Part shown: positions 16,497-22,860 of the stretch, in pieces
How positions within the stretch are numbered: position 1 is the stretch's first letter
How the letters are laid out: every line of letters starts with the position of its first letter
Origin: Rubritepida sp.
GTDB taxonomy: Bacteria > Pseudomonadota > Alphaproteobacteria > Acetobacterales > Acetobacteraceae
Assembly (NCBI GenBank): GCA_014376425.1
Contig: JACMRO010000449.1
Location: 1-29,162, forward strand
DNA: 29,162 nucleotides
Reading direction: 5' to 3'
Translations under genes and position numbers: made by a program
Notes under the pieces: model-generated
Told to the model about the DNA's origin: nothing
What the model saw: only the letters and a program-made list of their open reading frames with translations
Database searches by the model: none

Positions 16497-18442
16497 TTCC
16501 CGAACTTGGCCATTTCGCGCTCGCCATGGCGCTGGCCTTCTGCATAGCGCAGACGGCGCTGCCCCTGTGGGGCGCGCAGCGGCGCGATGCGCGGCTGATG
16601 GCGGCCGCCGTGCCGCTTGCCAACGCCGCCATGCTGTCGGTGCTGGTCGCCTTCATATGCCTTGCCACCAGCTATGCGGTGAACGACACCTCGGTCGTCA
16701 ACGTCGTGCAGAACAGCCATTCCGCGAAGCCAATGATCTACAAGATCACCGGCACCTGGGGGAACCACGAAGGCTCCATGGTGCTGTGGGTTCTGGTGTT
16801 GACGCTGTGCGGCGCAGCCGTCGCCGGGTTTGGGCGTGACCTGCCCAGCGTGTTGCAGGCCCGCGTGCTGGGTGTGCTGGGCGCGATCGCCGTGGGCTTC
16901 CTGTTGTTCGTCCTGTTCACCTCTAACCCCTTTGACCGGGTATGGCCGCCGGCGCCGGATGGGCAGGGTCTGAACCCGTTGCTGCAGGATTTCGGGCTCG
17001 CGGTGCATCCGCCGCTGCTCTACCTGGGCTATGTCGGCACCGCGGTCACCTTCGCTTTCGCCGTCGCCGCGTTGATCGAAGGCCGGGTCGATGCCGCCTG
17101 GGGCGCCTGGGTGCGGCCCTGGGCGCTGGCGTCCTGGGGTTTCCTCACCTGCGGCATCGCGCTGGGCTCCTGGTGGGCCTATTACGAGCTGGGCTGGGGT
17201 GGCTACTGGTTCTGGGACCCGGTGGAGAACTCCTCGCTGCTGCCCTGGCTGGCATCGACCGCGTTGCTGCACTCCGCCGTCGTGGTCGAGAAGCGCGGCG
17301 CGCTGAAGGTCTGGACCGTATTCCTGGCGTTGATGGCCTTTGCGCTGTCGATGATGGGCACCTTCCTGGTGCGTTCGGGCGTGCTGAATTCGGTGCACAC
17401 CTTCGCCGCTGATCCGGCACGGGGGGTTTTCATCCTGATCATGCTCGGGGCTTTCGTGGGTGGCGCCTTCGCGCTCTTTGCCTGGCGGGCGCCGGCGATG
17501 GCGCCACAGGGCGTCTTCGCGCCAGTCTCGCGTGAGGGTGCGCTGGTGCTGAACAACCTGCTTCTCTCCTGCATCACGGCGGTGGTTCTGGTAGGCACGC
17601 TTTACCCGCTGTTTCTCGACCTGATCGCCGGGCGGATGATCTCCGTCGGACCGCCATTCTTCAACATGGCGACGGCGCCGCTGGCGCTGCCCCTGATTGC
17701 CGCCATGGCGCTGGGGCCGCTGATGCCCTGGAAACGGGCCGATCTATGGCCAGTAATGCAGCGGCTGTGGTGGGTCGCGCTGGTCGCCCTGGCCGGCTTC
17801 ATCATCGCGCTGGTGCTGACCGGGCAGCGGGCGTTGCCGGCGCTGGGCTTCGCTGCCGGGCTTTGGTTGATCTTCGGCGCTGCCGCCGACATCATCGACC
17901 GGGTGCGGCGGGCGGAGAACCCCTGGGCACGGGCCCGCGCCCTGCCGCGCGCCGCCTGGGGTGCGGCCATCGCCCATGCCGGCATGGGCGTCACCGCGCT
18001 GGGCGTGGCAGGAATGGCGCTTTCCACTGAAACGTTGGTGGCGTTGAACCCCGGGCAGTCCACGTCCTTCGCCGGCTATGAATGGCGGCTGGACGGCGTG
18101 CGGGACTCGCCAGGCCCCAACTTCACCGCGCGGCGTGCCGATGTGTCGGTGCTGGTAGACGGCGCGGTCGTCTTCACCATGACTCCGGCCAAGCGCACCT
18201 TCCCCATCGCCCGCACCACCACCACAGAGGCGGCGATCCGCACGAACGGCATGCGCGACCTCTATCTCGTGCTGGGCGAGGAACGGGAGGGCGGCGCGGT
18301 GCTGCGCATCCACCACAACCCGCTCGCGCCGTGGATCTGGCTCGGGGCGCTGACCATGGCGCTCGGTGCGGCGACCTCGCTGAGCGACCGGCGGGTGCGG
18401 GTGGCAGCCCCGAGCCGTCGCGCCGTGGCGGCGCCGGCATGA
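16493..18442 (+). CDS. ccmF: Cytochrome c heme lyase subunit CcmF
   Basis: CcmF is the membrane core of the heme lyase that joins heme to apocytochrome c. The 649-residue protein has many transmembrane helices and the WWD motif WGGYWFWDPVENSS (235-248). Conserved histidines are visible in NHEGSMVLW near residues 88-96 and in VHPPLLYLGY near 172-181. A large soluble region lies near the C-terminus before a final helix. Length and motif order match the family. It overlaps both neighbours by 4 bases (ATGA). Confidence 0.97.
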   Translation: MIPELGHFALAMALAFCIAQTALPLWGAQRRDARLMAAAVPLANAAMLSVLVAFICLATSYAVNDTSVVNVVQNSHSAKPMIYKITGTWGNHEGSMVLWVLVLTLCGAAVAGFGRDLPSVLQARVLGVLGAIAVGFLLFVLFTSNPFDRVWPPAPDGQGLNPLLQDFGLAVHPPLLYLGYVGTAVTFAFAVAALIEGRVDAAWGAWVRPWALASWGFLTCGIALGSWWAYYELGWGGYWFWDPVENSSLLPWLASTALLHSAVVVEKRGALKVWTVFLALMAFALSMMGTFLVRSGVLNSVHTFAADPARGVFILIMLGAFVGGAFALFAWRAPAMAPQGVFAPVSREGALVLNNLLLSCITAVVLVGTLYPLFLDLIAGRMISVGPPFFNMATAPLALPLIAAMALGPLMPWKRADLWPVMQRLWWVALVALAGFIIALVLTGQRALPALGFAAGLWLIFGAAADIIDRVRRAENPWARARALPRAAWGAAIAHAGMGVTALGVAGMALSTETLVALNPGQSTSFAGYEWRLDGVRDSPGPNFTARRADVSVLVDGAVVFTMTPAKRTFPIARTTTTEAAIRTNGMRDLYLVLGEEREGGAVLRIHHNPLAPWIWLGALTMALGAATSLSDRRVRVAAPSRRAVAAPA

Positions 18443-19008
18443 GCGGCGTGCTGAACCGCCGCCGCCTGTTACTGGCCGCACCGCTGGGTGTGGCGGCAGC
18501 GGCCGGCGTAGGCTTCTGGGCCATGCTGTCCGGCCTGCAGGACGGATCGTTCAACCCGCGCGGTGTCCCCTCCGCCCTGCTTGGCCGCCCGCCGCCCGAC
18601 TTCGCCCTGCCGCCGGTCGAGGGTTCGACCCTGCCGGGCTTCGCCAGCGCCGACCTGCGCGGCCTCGAGCGCCCCAGCCTGGTGAATTTCTGGGCCAGCT
18701 GGTGCGTGCCATGCATCATCGAGCATCCGCAGCTCATGGCGCTGCGTGCCGAGGGCGTGCCGATCTTCGGCATCTCCTACAAGGACCGCGCGCCAGATGC
18801 GCTGCAATTCCTCTCCCGCCGCGGCGACCCTTTTCTTCGCCTCGCCGCCGACCCGCCCGGCCGGGTCGCCATCGACTGGGGCGTCTATGGCGTGCCGGAA
18901 TCCTATATTCTCGACCGTCAGGGTATCATCCGCTGGCGCTATGCCGGGCCTATCACCGCCGACATTATGAACGAGGACGTGAAGCCGCTGCTGCGTCGCC
19001 ACGCATGA
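18439..19008 (+). CDS. ccmG: Thiol:disulfide interchange protein CcmG (DsbE)
   Basis: CcmG keeps apocytochrome c cysteines reduced for heme attachment. From the ATG at 18439 it has 189 residues: an N-terminal anchor (RRRLLLAAPLGVAAAAGVGFW), then a periplasmic thioredoxin fold with the active-site WCVPC (C89 and C92), and the cis-proline loop GVYGVPESY typical of this family. I chose this start for its ATGA overlap with the ccmF stop and for the membrane anchor it provides. Its stop overlaps ccmH in the same way. Confidence 0.95.
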   Translation: MSGVLNRRRLLLAAPLGVAAAAGVGFWAMLSGLQDGSFNPRGVPSALLGRPPPDFALPPVEGSTLPGFASADLRGLERPSLVNFWASWCVPCIIEHPQLMALRAEGVPIFGISYKDRAPDALQFLSRRGDPFLRLAADPPGRVAIDWGVYGVPESYILDRQGIIRWRYAGPITADIMNEDVKPLLRRHA

Positions 19009-19439
19009 GGCTGCTCCTGCCGTTCGCCCTGCTGCCCGGCCTGGCCCTGGCTGCCTTCCTGCCCGCTGACCGGCTGGCCGACCCGGCCGCCGAGGCCCGC
19101 GCCCAATCCATCGGCCGCGAGGTGCGCTGCATGGTCTGCCAGGGCCAGTCAATCGAGGACAGCGACGCCGACCTGGCGCGCGATCTGCGCCGCGTCATCC
19201 GCGAACGGCTGGCCGTGGGCGACGATGACGGCGCGGTGCGCGGCTTCCTGCACAACCGCTACGGCGATTTCATCTTGTTGCGGCCGCCCTTTTCCCTCGC
19301 CACGGCATTGCTTTGGGCGACGCCGGCGTTGGCTTTCCTGCTGGGCCTCGTACTGGTGCGCCGCCGCCGCCAGTCCGCCGGCCCGGCGCCGTTGACCGCC
19401 GAGGAACAGGCGCGGCCCGAACAGCTGGCGCGTCGATGA
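19005..19439 (+). CDS. ccmH: Cytochrome c biogenesis thiol-reductase CcmH
   Basis: CcmH cooperates with CcmG in reducing the CXXCH motif of apocytochromes. The 144-residue protein has a signal sequence (LLLPFALLPGLALAAF), the conserved motif VRCMVCQGQSI with C42 and C45, then the usual helical region (DLRRVIRERLAVGDDD), the YGDFILLRPP segment, and a C-terminal membrane helix (about 99-117). The ATG at 19005 overlaps the ccmG stop by 4 bases. Confidence 0.95.
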   Translation: MRLLLPFALLPGLALAAFLPADRLADPAAEARAQSIGREVRCMVCQGQSIEDSDADLARDLRRVIRERLAVGDDDGAVRGFLHNRYGDFILLRPPFSLATALLWATPALAFLLGLVLVRRRRQSAGPAPLTAEEQARPEQLARR

Positions 19440-20224
19440 CCGGCTGGCTGCTGTTGGCCGCATTGGCCGTCCTTCTGCTGCTGCCCCTGGCCGCCGGGCT
19501 ACGCGGCACCGTCGCCGCGCGCGATCGGGCCGAGGCTGATCGCGCGCTTTTCCATGCCCAGCTCGCTGAACTCGAACGCGAGCGCGAGGCTGGCCGGCTG
19601 GCCGAGGCCGGCCATGCCGACGCCAGGCTGGAGGTGCAGCGCCGCCTCCTCGCCGCCCCCGCCGCCGCTGAGGCGCGGGCCGGCGGCCGCGCACCGCTGC
19701 TGGCCACGCTGATTGCCGTGCCCGCGCTGGCGTTTGGTTTGTATCTGCTGCACGGCAATCCCGGCATGCCCTCCGCCAGCTTCGCCGCGCGGCAGGAGCT
19801 GGGCACGCGCGACGAAATACTGCTGGCCCAGCTTCGCCAGCGTATCGAGAGCATTCCGCTGGGCGAGCAGCGCCGCACCGGCCTCATCCTTCTGGGCAAC
19901 GCTGAGCGCAACCGCGGCGGCTTGCCCGCCGCCGCCGCCGCCTGGCGCGAGGCCTTGGACGCCGCCTTCGAGCCTGGCCTGGCAGGCGACCTGGCGGAAG
20001 TAGAGCTCGAGCGGGGCCAGAACACCGCCGCCATCATCCTGCTCAGCCGTGCGACGCGCGAGGCGGCGCAGGACCCGCGCCTGCGGTTCCTGTTGGGCGT
20101 GGCCGAGGCCGCGACCGGGCGGCCAGACACCGCGCGCGCTACCTGGACCGCCCTGCTGGCCGATGCGCCGGCAGATGCGCCCTGGCGCGCCACGGTCGAA
20201 GCCAGGCTTCGCGCCCTGCAATGA
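19436..20224 (+). CDS. ccmI: Cytochrome c maturation protein CcmI (TPR-type)
   Basis: CcmI is an apocytochrome c chaperone of the heme lyase complex. The 262-residue protein has two membrane segments, about 2-21 and about 90-105 (LLATLIAVPALAFGLYLL), linked by a cytoplasmic coiled-coil-like part (ALFHAQLAELEREREAGRL), and a periplasmic region rich in alanine and arginine with TPR-like helices at about 150-260. This layout is that of CcmI/CycH. It is the last gene of the ccm operon and overlaps ccmH by 4 bases. Confidence 0.92.
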   Translation: MTGWLLLAALAVLLLLPLAAGLRGTVAARDRAEADRALFHAQLAELEREREAGRLAEAGHADARLEVQRRLLAAPAAAEARAGGRAPLLATLIAVPALAFGLYLLHGNPGMPSASFAARQELGTRDEILLAQLRQRIESIPLGEQRRTGLILLGNAERNRGGLPAAAAAWREALDAAFEPGLAGDLAEVELERGQNTAAIILLSRATREAAQDPRLRFLLGVAEAATGRPDTARATWTALLADAPADAPWRATVEARLRALQ

Positions 20225-20226
20225 TA

Positions 20227-20241
20227 GTCGCAGTTTGCGAC
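20227..20241. promoter_or_regulatory. Dyad GTCGCA-GTT-TGCGAC, candidate activator site
   Basis: This perfect inverted repeat (6-base arms, 3-base centre) lies just after ccmI and 20 bases before the putative sigma-54 promoter. Its inner 13 bases, tcgcagtttgcga, have the same 5-3-5 geometry as the LuxO recognition consensus known from vibrios (TTGCA-W3-TGCAA, from memory) and agree at 10 of 13 positions. As RNA it would also form a short hairpin, without a T-run. Confidence 0.35.
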
Positions 20242-20261
20242 GCAAAACCCTCAGTGCACCC

Positions 20262-20277
20262 TGGCACAGCGCCTGCT
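20262..20277 (+). promoter_or_regulatory. Putative sigma-54 (-24/-12) promoter
   Basis: The sequence tggcacagcgcctgct matches the sigma-54 consensus TGGCACR-N4-TTGCW at every fixed position except one (C for the first T of the -12 element). The GG (20263-20264) and GC (20275-20276) dinucleotides are at exactly the required spacing. It lies 37 bases upstream of a small membrane protein gene that precedes an Hpt gene and a sigma-54 activator gene. Confidence 0.5.
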
Positions 20278-20290
20278 CCATCCTGAGCAG
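20273..20290 (+). other. Short hairpin downstream of ccmI
   Basis: ctgctc (20273-20278) and gagcag (20285-20290) form a perfect 6-base-pair stem around a 6-base loop. It overlaps the -12 element of the putative sigma-54 promoter. As part of the ccm transcript it might act as a weak terminator or end-protecting structure, but no T-run follows. Confidence 0.25.
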
Positions 20291-20314
20291 AACTCCCATC
20301 CAGGATATCCGCCA

Positions 20315-20458
20315 TTGACCCGACTGATCGCCGCCGCCCCCTTCGCCCCCATCCGCCGGAACATCGAAAAGACGTCGCTTTCCGGCTACCTGCTGGGGTC
20401 CGGGATCTTCCTCGCCGCCGTGATCGGGTTGTTCACCGTCGCCGGCTTCCACCTCTGA
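20315..20458 (+). CDS. Small single-pass membrane protein, unknown
   Basis: A TTG start at 20315 with an AGGA Shine-Dalgarno sequence (20302-20305, 9 bases upstream) opens a 47-residue frame ending at 20458. It has a basic amphipathic start (TRLIAAAPFAPIRRNIEK) and one hydrophobic segment (about 24-45: GYLLGSG, then LAAVIGLFTVAGF). I do not recognise a family. It lies 24 bases before the Hpt gene and downstream of the putative sigma-54 promoter, so it may be the first gene of that cassette. It is too short for composition to prove coding; the ribosome-binding site, membrane segment and position are the support. Confidence 0.6.
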   Translation: MTRLIAAAPFAPIRRNIEKTSLSGYLLGSGIFLAAVIGLFTVAGFHL

Positions 20459-20482
20459 TGGATTGACCGCTACCAGGCGGAA

Positions 20483-20833
20483 ATGCGACGGATACGTATG
20501 GTGAGTGCCCTGGACCCCGAAATCGCAGGCCAGCTGGCCGAGGATCTGCCGCCGGCGGTGTTTCGCCGGATCATCGCCACCTTCGAGACCGATCTGGGCC
20601 GGCTGACCGCAGAGTTGCAGGCCTGCGCCGTGACGGCCAATGCCGATGGCTACCAACGCGCCGCGCATAGCCTGGCCGGCGCCGCCGCCGCGGTGGGTGC
20701 CATTCGCCTGGCATCGGAGGCCAGGTTGGCCATGGACCCGTTGCAGCCGGAGGCGCCGGCCACCTTGCTGCCGCGCCTCTCCGCCGAGAGCCGGCTGGCG
20801 ATTGCCGAACTGCACAGCCTCGCCCAGGCATGA
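20483..20833 (+). CDS. Hpt (histidine phosphotransfer) domain protein
   Basis: The 116-residue product is a single four-helix Hpt domain with the phosphoacceptor motif AAHSLAGAAAAVGA; H62 is the likely phosphorylated histidine. The usual HSLKG lysine is replaced by alanine (HSLAG). Hpt proteins relay phosphate between a hybrid kinase and a response regulator. The start is either the ATG at 20483 (AGGCGG close upstream) or the ATG at 20498. It lies 28 bases upstream of a sigma-54 response regulator, the same order as the luxU-luxO pair of vibrios (with gene order reversed there). No sensor kinase is in the window. Confidence 0.85.
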   Translation: MRRIRMVSALDPEIAGQLAEDLPPAVFRRIIATFETDLGRLTAELQACAVTANADGYQRAAHSLAGAAAAVGAIRLASEARLAMDPLQPEAPATLLPRLSAESRLAIAELHSLAQA

Positions 20834-20861
20834 GCCGCGGTGGGCCCATTGGGCACCGGGC

Positions 20862-22307
20862 ATGAGCGACCAGCGAGGCCGCATCCTGCTGGTCGAGGAT
20901 ACGCCGACCCAGGCTGAGATCACCCGCGCCCTGCTCGATGAGCTGGGCCATGCCGTGCGCCATGCCGAAACCGGCGCGCACGGGCTGGCCATGGCGCTCG
21001 AATGGCTGCCCGACGCCATCCTGGTCGACCTGCAGCTGCCCGATTTCTCCGGCTTCGAACTGATGCGCCGGCTGCGGGCCGAGGGTAGCGAGGCTGCCTG
21101 CATCGTCATCACCGCCAATGGCAGCGTGAACGTGGCGGTGGAGGCGATGCGGCAGGGCGCGATGGATTTCATCGTCAAGCCCTATGGGAAGGCACGGCTC
21201 AAGGTCACGCTCGACAACGCGCTCGAGAAGCGGGCGTTGAAGGCCGAGTTGAGCGCGGTGAAGCAGCGGCTCAACCGTGGGCGCTTCTTCGGCTTCGTCG
21301 GCAGCGCGCCGGTGATGCAGGCGGTGTACCGCACCATAGAGGCGGTGGCGCCGTCGCGCGCCAATGTCTTCGTCACCGGGGAGAGCGGCACCGGCAAGGA
21401 GCTGGCGGCCGACGCCATTCACAAATCCAGCCCGCGCGCGAAGGGCCCGTTTGTGGCGTTGAACTGCGCTGCCATCCCGCGCGACCTGCTGGAAAGCGAG
21501 ATCTTTGGCCATGTGAAAGGCGCCTTTACCGGCGCCACCGACAACCGGCCCGGTGCGGCCAGGCAGGCACAGGGCGGCACCCTGTTCCTGGACGAGATCG
21601 GCGAGATGCCGCTGGAGATGCAGGTCAAGCTGCTGCGGTTCCTGCAGACTGGCAGCTTCCAGCCCGTCGGCGCATCGCGCCCCGAGCGCGCCGATGTGCG
21701 TATCGTCTCCGCCACCAACCGCGATCCGCTGGTCGAGGTCGAGGCGGGGCGCTTCCGGGAGGACCTCTACTACCGGCTCTACGTCGTGCCGATCGAACTG
21801 CCGCCGCTGCGCGAGCGTGGTGAGGATGTGCTGATGATCGCCCGCCACTTCCTGGCTCAGTTCAGCAAGGAGGAGGGCCGGCACTTCCGCGGCTTCTCGC
21901 GCGAGGCTGAGGCTTCCATCCGCGGATATTCGTGGCCTGGCAACGTGCGCCAGCTGCAAAACGCCATGCGCAACGTGGTGGTCCTGCACGAGGCGGAGAC
22001 GGTGGAGGCGACCATGCTGCCGGCCATGCTGCTGCGGGCAGACCGCCGCCCGCCCGTCCCCGGCCGGCTGCCCGAGCAGGAGCTGGCAACCGGCCTGCGC
22101 GCGCCGCCGCCCGGCCCGAGCGTGCCGGATTACCGCCCCACCGAACCGCCCCCGGCGCCCTTCATCGAAGCCCTGGCCGCGGTGGAGAAACGGGCCATCC
22201 TGGCGGCGCTGGATCACACCCAGCAGGACGTGCCGCGTGCGGCCGCGCTGCTCGAAGTCAACCCGTCGACCATTTATCGCAAGCTGGCCGCTTGGCGCGC
22301 CGGCTAG
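20862..22307 (+). CDS. Sigma-54-dependent response regulator (NtrC/LuxO type)
   Basis: This 481-residue protein activates transcription by sigma-54 RNA polymerase when phosphorylated. The receiver domain (about 7-120) is complete: E12-D13, phosphoacceptor D56, T84 and K106. The AAA+ domain (about 145-375) has Walker A GESGTGKE (173-180), the sigma-54-contacting loop GAFTGA (220-225), Walker B LFLDEIGE near 245, and the R-finger region FREDLYYRL. A proline-rich linker (about 395-435) leads to a Fis-type helix-turn-helix (about 445-478, with AAALLEVNPSTIYRKL). All parts needed for activity are present. With the Hpt gene next to it, LuxO is the closest named relative, though the signal and targets are unknown. 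Confidence 0.94.
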   Translation: MSDQRGRILLVEDTPTQAEITRALLDELGHAVRHAETGAHGLAMALEWLPDAILVDLQLPDFSGFELMRRLRAEGSEAACIVITANGSVNVAVEAMRQGAMDFIVKPYGKARLKVTLDNALEKRALKAELSAVKQRLNRGRFFGFVGSAPVMQAVYRTIEAVAPSRANVFVTGESGTGKELAADAIHKSSPRAKGPFVALNCAAIPRDLLESEIFGHVKGAFTGATDNRPGAARQAQGGTLFLDEIGEMPLEMQVKLLRFLQTGSFQPVGASRPERADVRIVSATNRDPLVEVEAGRFREDLYYRLYVVPIELPPLRERGEDVLMIARHFLAQFSKEEGRHFRGFSREAEASIRGYSWPGNVRQLQNAMRNVVVLHEAETVEATMLPAMLLRADRRPPVPGRLPEQELATGLRAPPPGPSVPDYRPTEPPPAPFIEALAAVEKRAILAALDHTQQDVPRAAALLEVNPSTIYRKLAAWRAG

Positions 22308-22471
22308 ACGGGTCACGCTTCCCGCGCCACCCAGCTGCCAGCGCCTCCACGTAAACCGTCCCACGACGAACCAGGCCCGGTGCCCGCCTGCGCTTGCCTT
22401 GCGGCGTGGTTAACGCCATGTCTCCGGTTCCGCGCGTCTCGCGGCCCTTCGATCTGGCACAGGAGCCATGT

Positions 22472-22804
22472 TTGACCTACGTCGTTACCGAGAGCTGCAT
22501 CAAGTGCAAGTACATGGACTGTGTGGAAGTCTGCCCGGTCGACTGTTTCTACGTCGGTGAGAATATGTTGGTCATCCACCCCGATGAATGCATCGACTGC
22601 GGCGTGTGCGAGCCCGAATGCCCGGCCGAGGCCATCCTGCCCGACAGTGACGAGAAGGCGACAGCCTGGGTCGAGATGAACCGCAACTACGCGCAGAGCT
22701 GGCCCAACATCACCCGCAAGGGTGAGGCGCCGCCCGATGCCGATGAGTGGAAGGGCAAGCCCGACAAGATGGCGCTGTTCGACCCGGCACCCGGTAAGCC
22801 GTAA
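22472..22804 (+). CDS. fdxA: 7Fe ferredoxin FdxA
   Basis: A TTG start at 22472, with AGGAG ending 6 bases upstream, gives a 110-residue protein beginning (M)TYVVTESCIKCKYMDC, the exact family start of FdxA ferredoxins. Cysteines at 9, 12, 17, 21, 25, 40, 43, 46 and 50 include the CIDCGVCEPECP motif of the 4Fe-4S cluster and the CxxxxxxxC...CP set of the 3Fe-4S cluster. The C-terminal tail (about 60-110) is the charged extension typical of this type. An upstream in-frame ATG would add 26 residues with no family match. It is a cytoplasmic electron carrier; the partner is unknown. It is probably a single-gene transcript, with a terminator hairpin just after it. Confidence 0.95.
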   Translation: MTYVVTESCIKCKYMDCVEVCPVDCFYVGENMLVIHPDECIDCGVCEPECPAEAILPDSDEKATAWVEMNRNYAQSWPNITRKGEAPPDADEWKGKPDKMALFDPAPGKP

Positions 22805-22812
22805 CAACTCGC

Positions 22813-22840
22813 AACCCGGCACGGCCCGCCGGGTTCTTCC
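22813..22840 (+). terminator. Terminator-like hairpin after fdxA
   Basis: aacccggc (22813-22820) pairs perfectly with gccgggtt (22828-22835) around a 7-base loop, 8 bases after the fdxA stop, and is followed by a pyrimidine run (cttcc). The strong GC stem ending in A-T pairs is typical of intrinsic terminators, though the T-run is weak. It lies before the AsmA gene's ribosome-binding site. Confidence 0.65.
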
Positions 22841-22860
22841 CCCGTCCGGTGGAGGTTCCG

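Noticed and set aside
22403..22417. Inverted repeat ggcgt-n5-acgcc upstream of fdxA
   Set aside because: The arms are only 5 GC-rich bases and are expected often by chance in this composition; no promoter elements are aligned with it.
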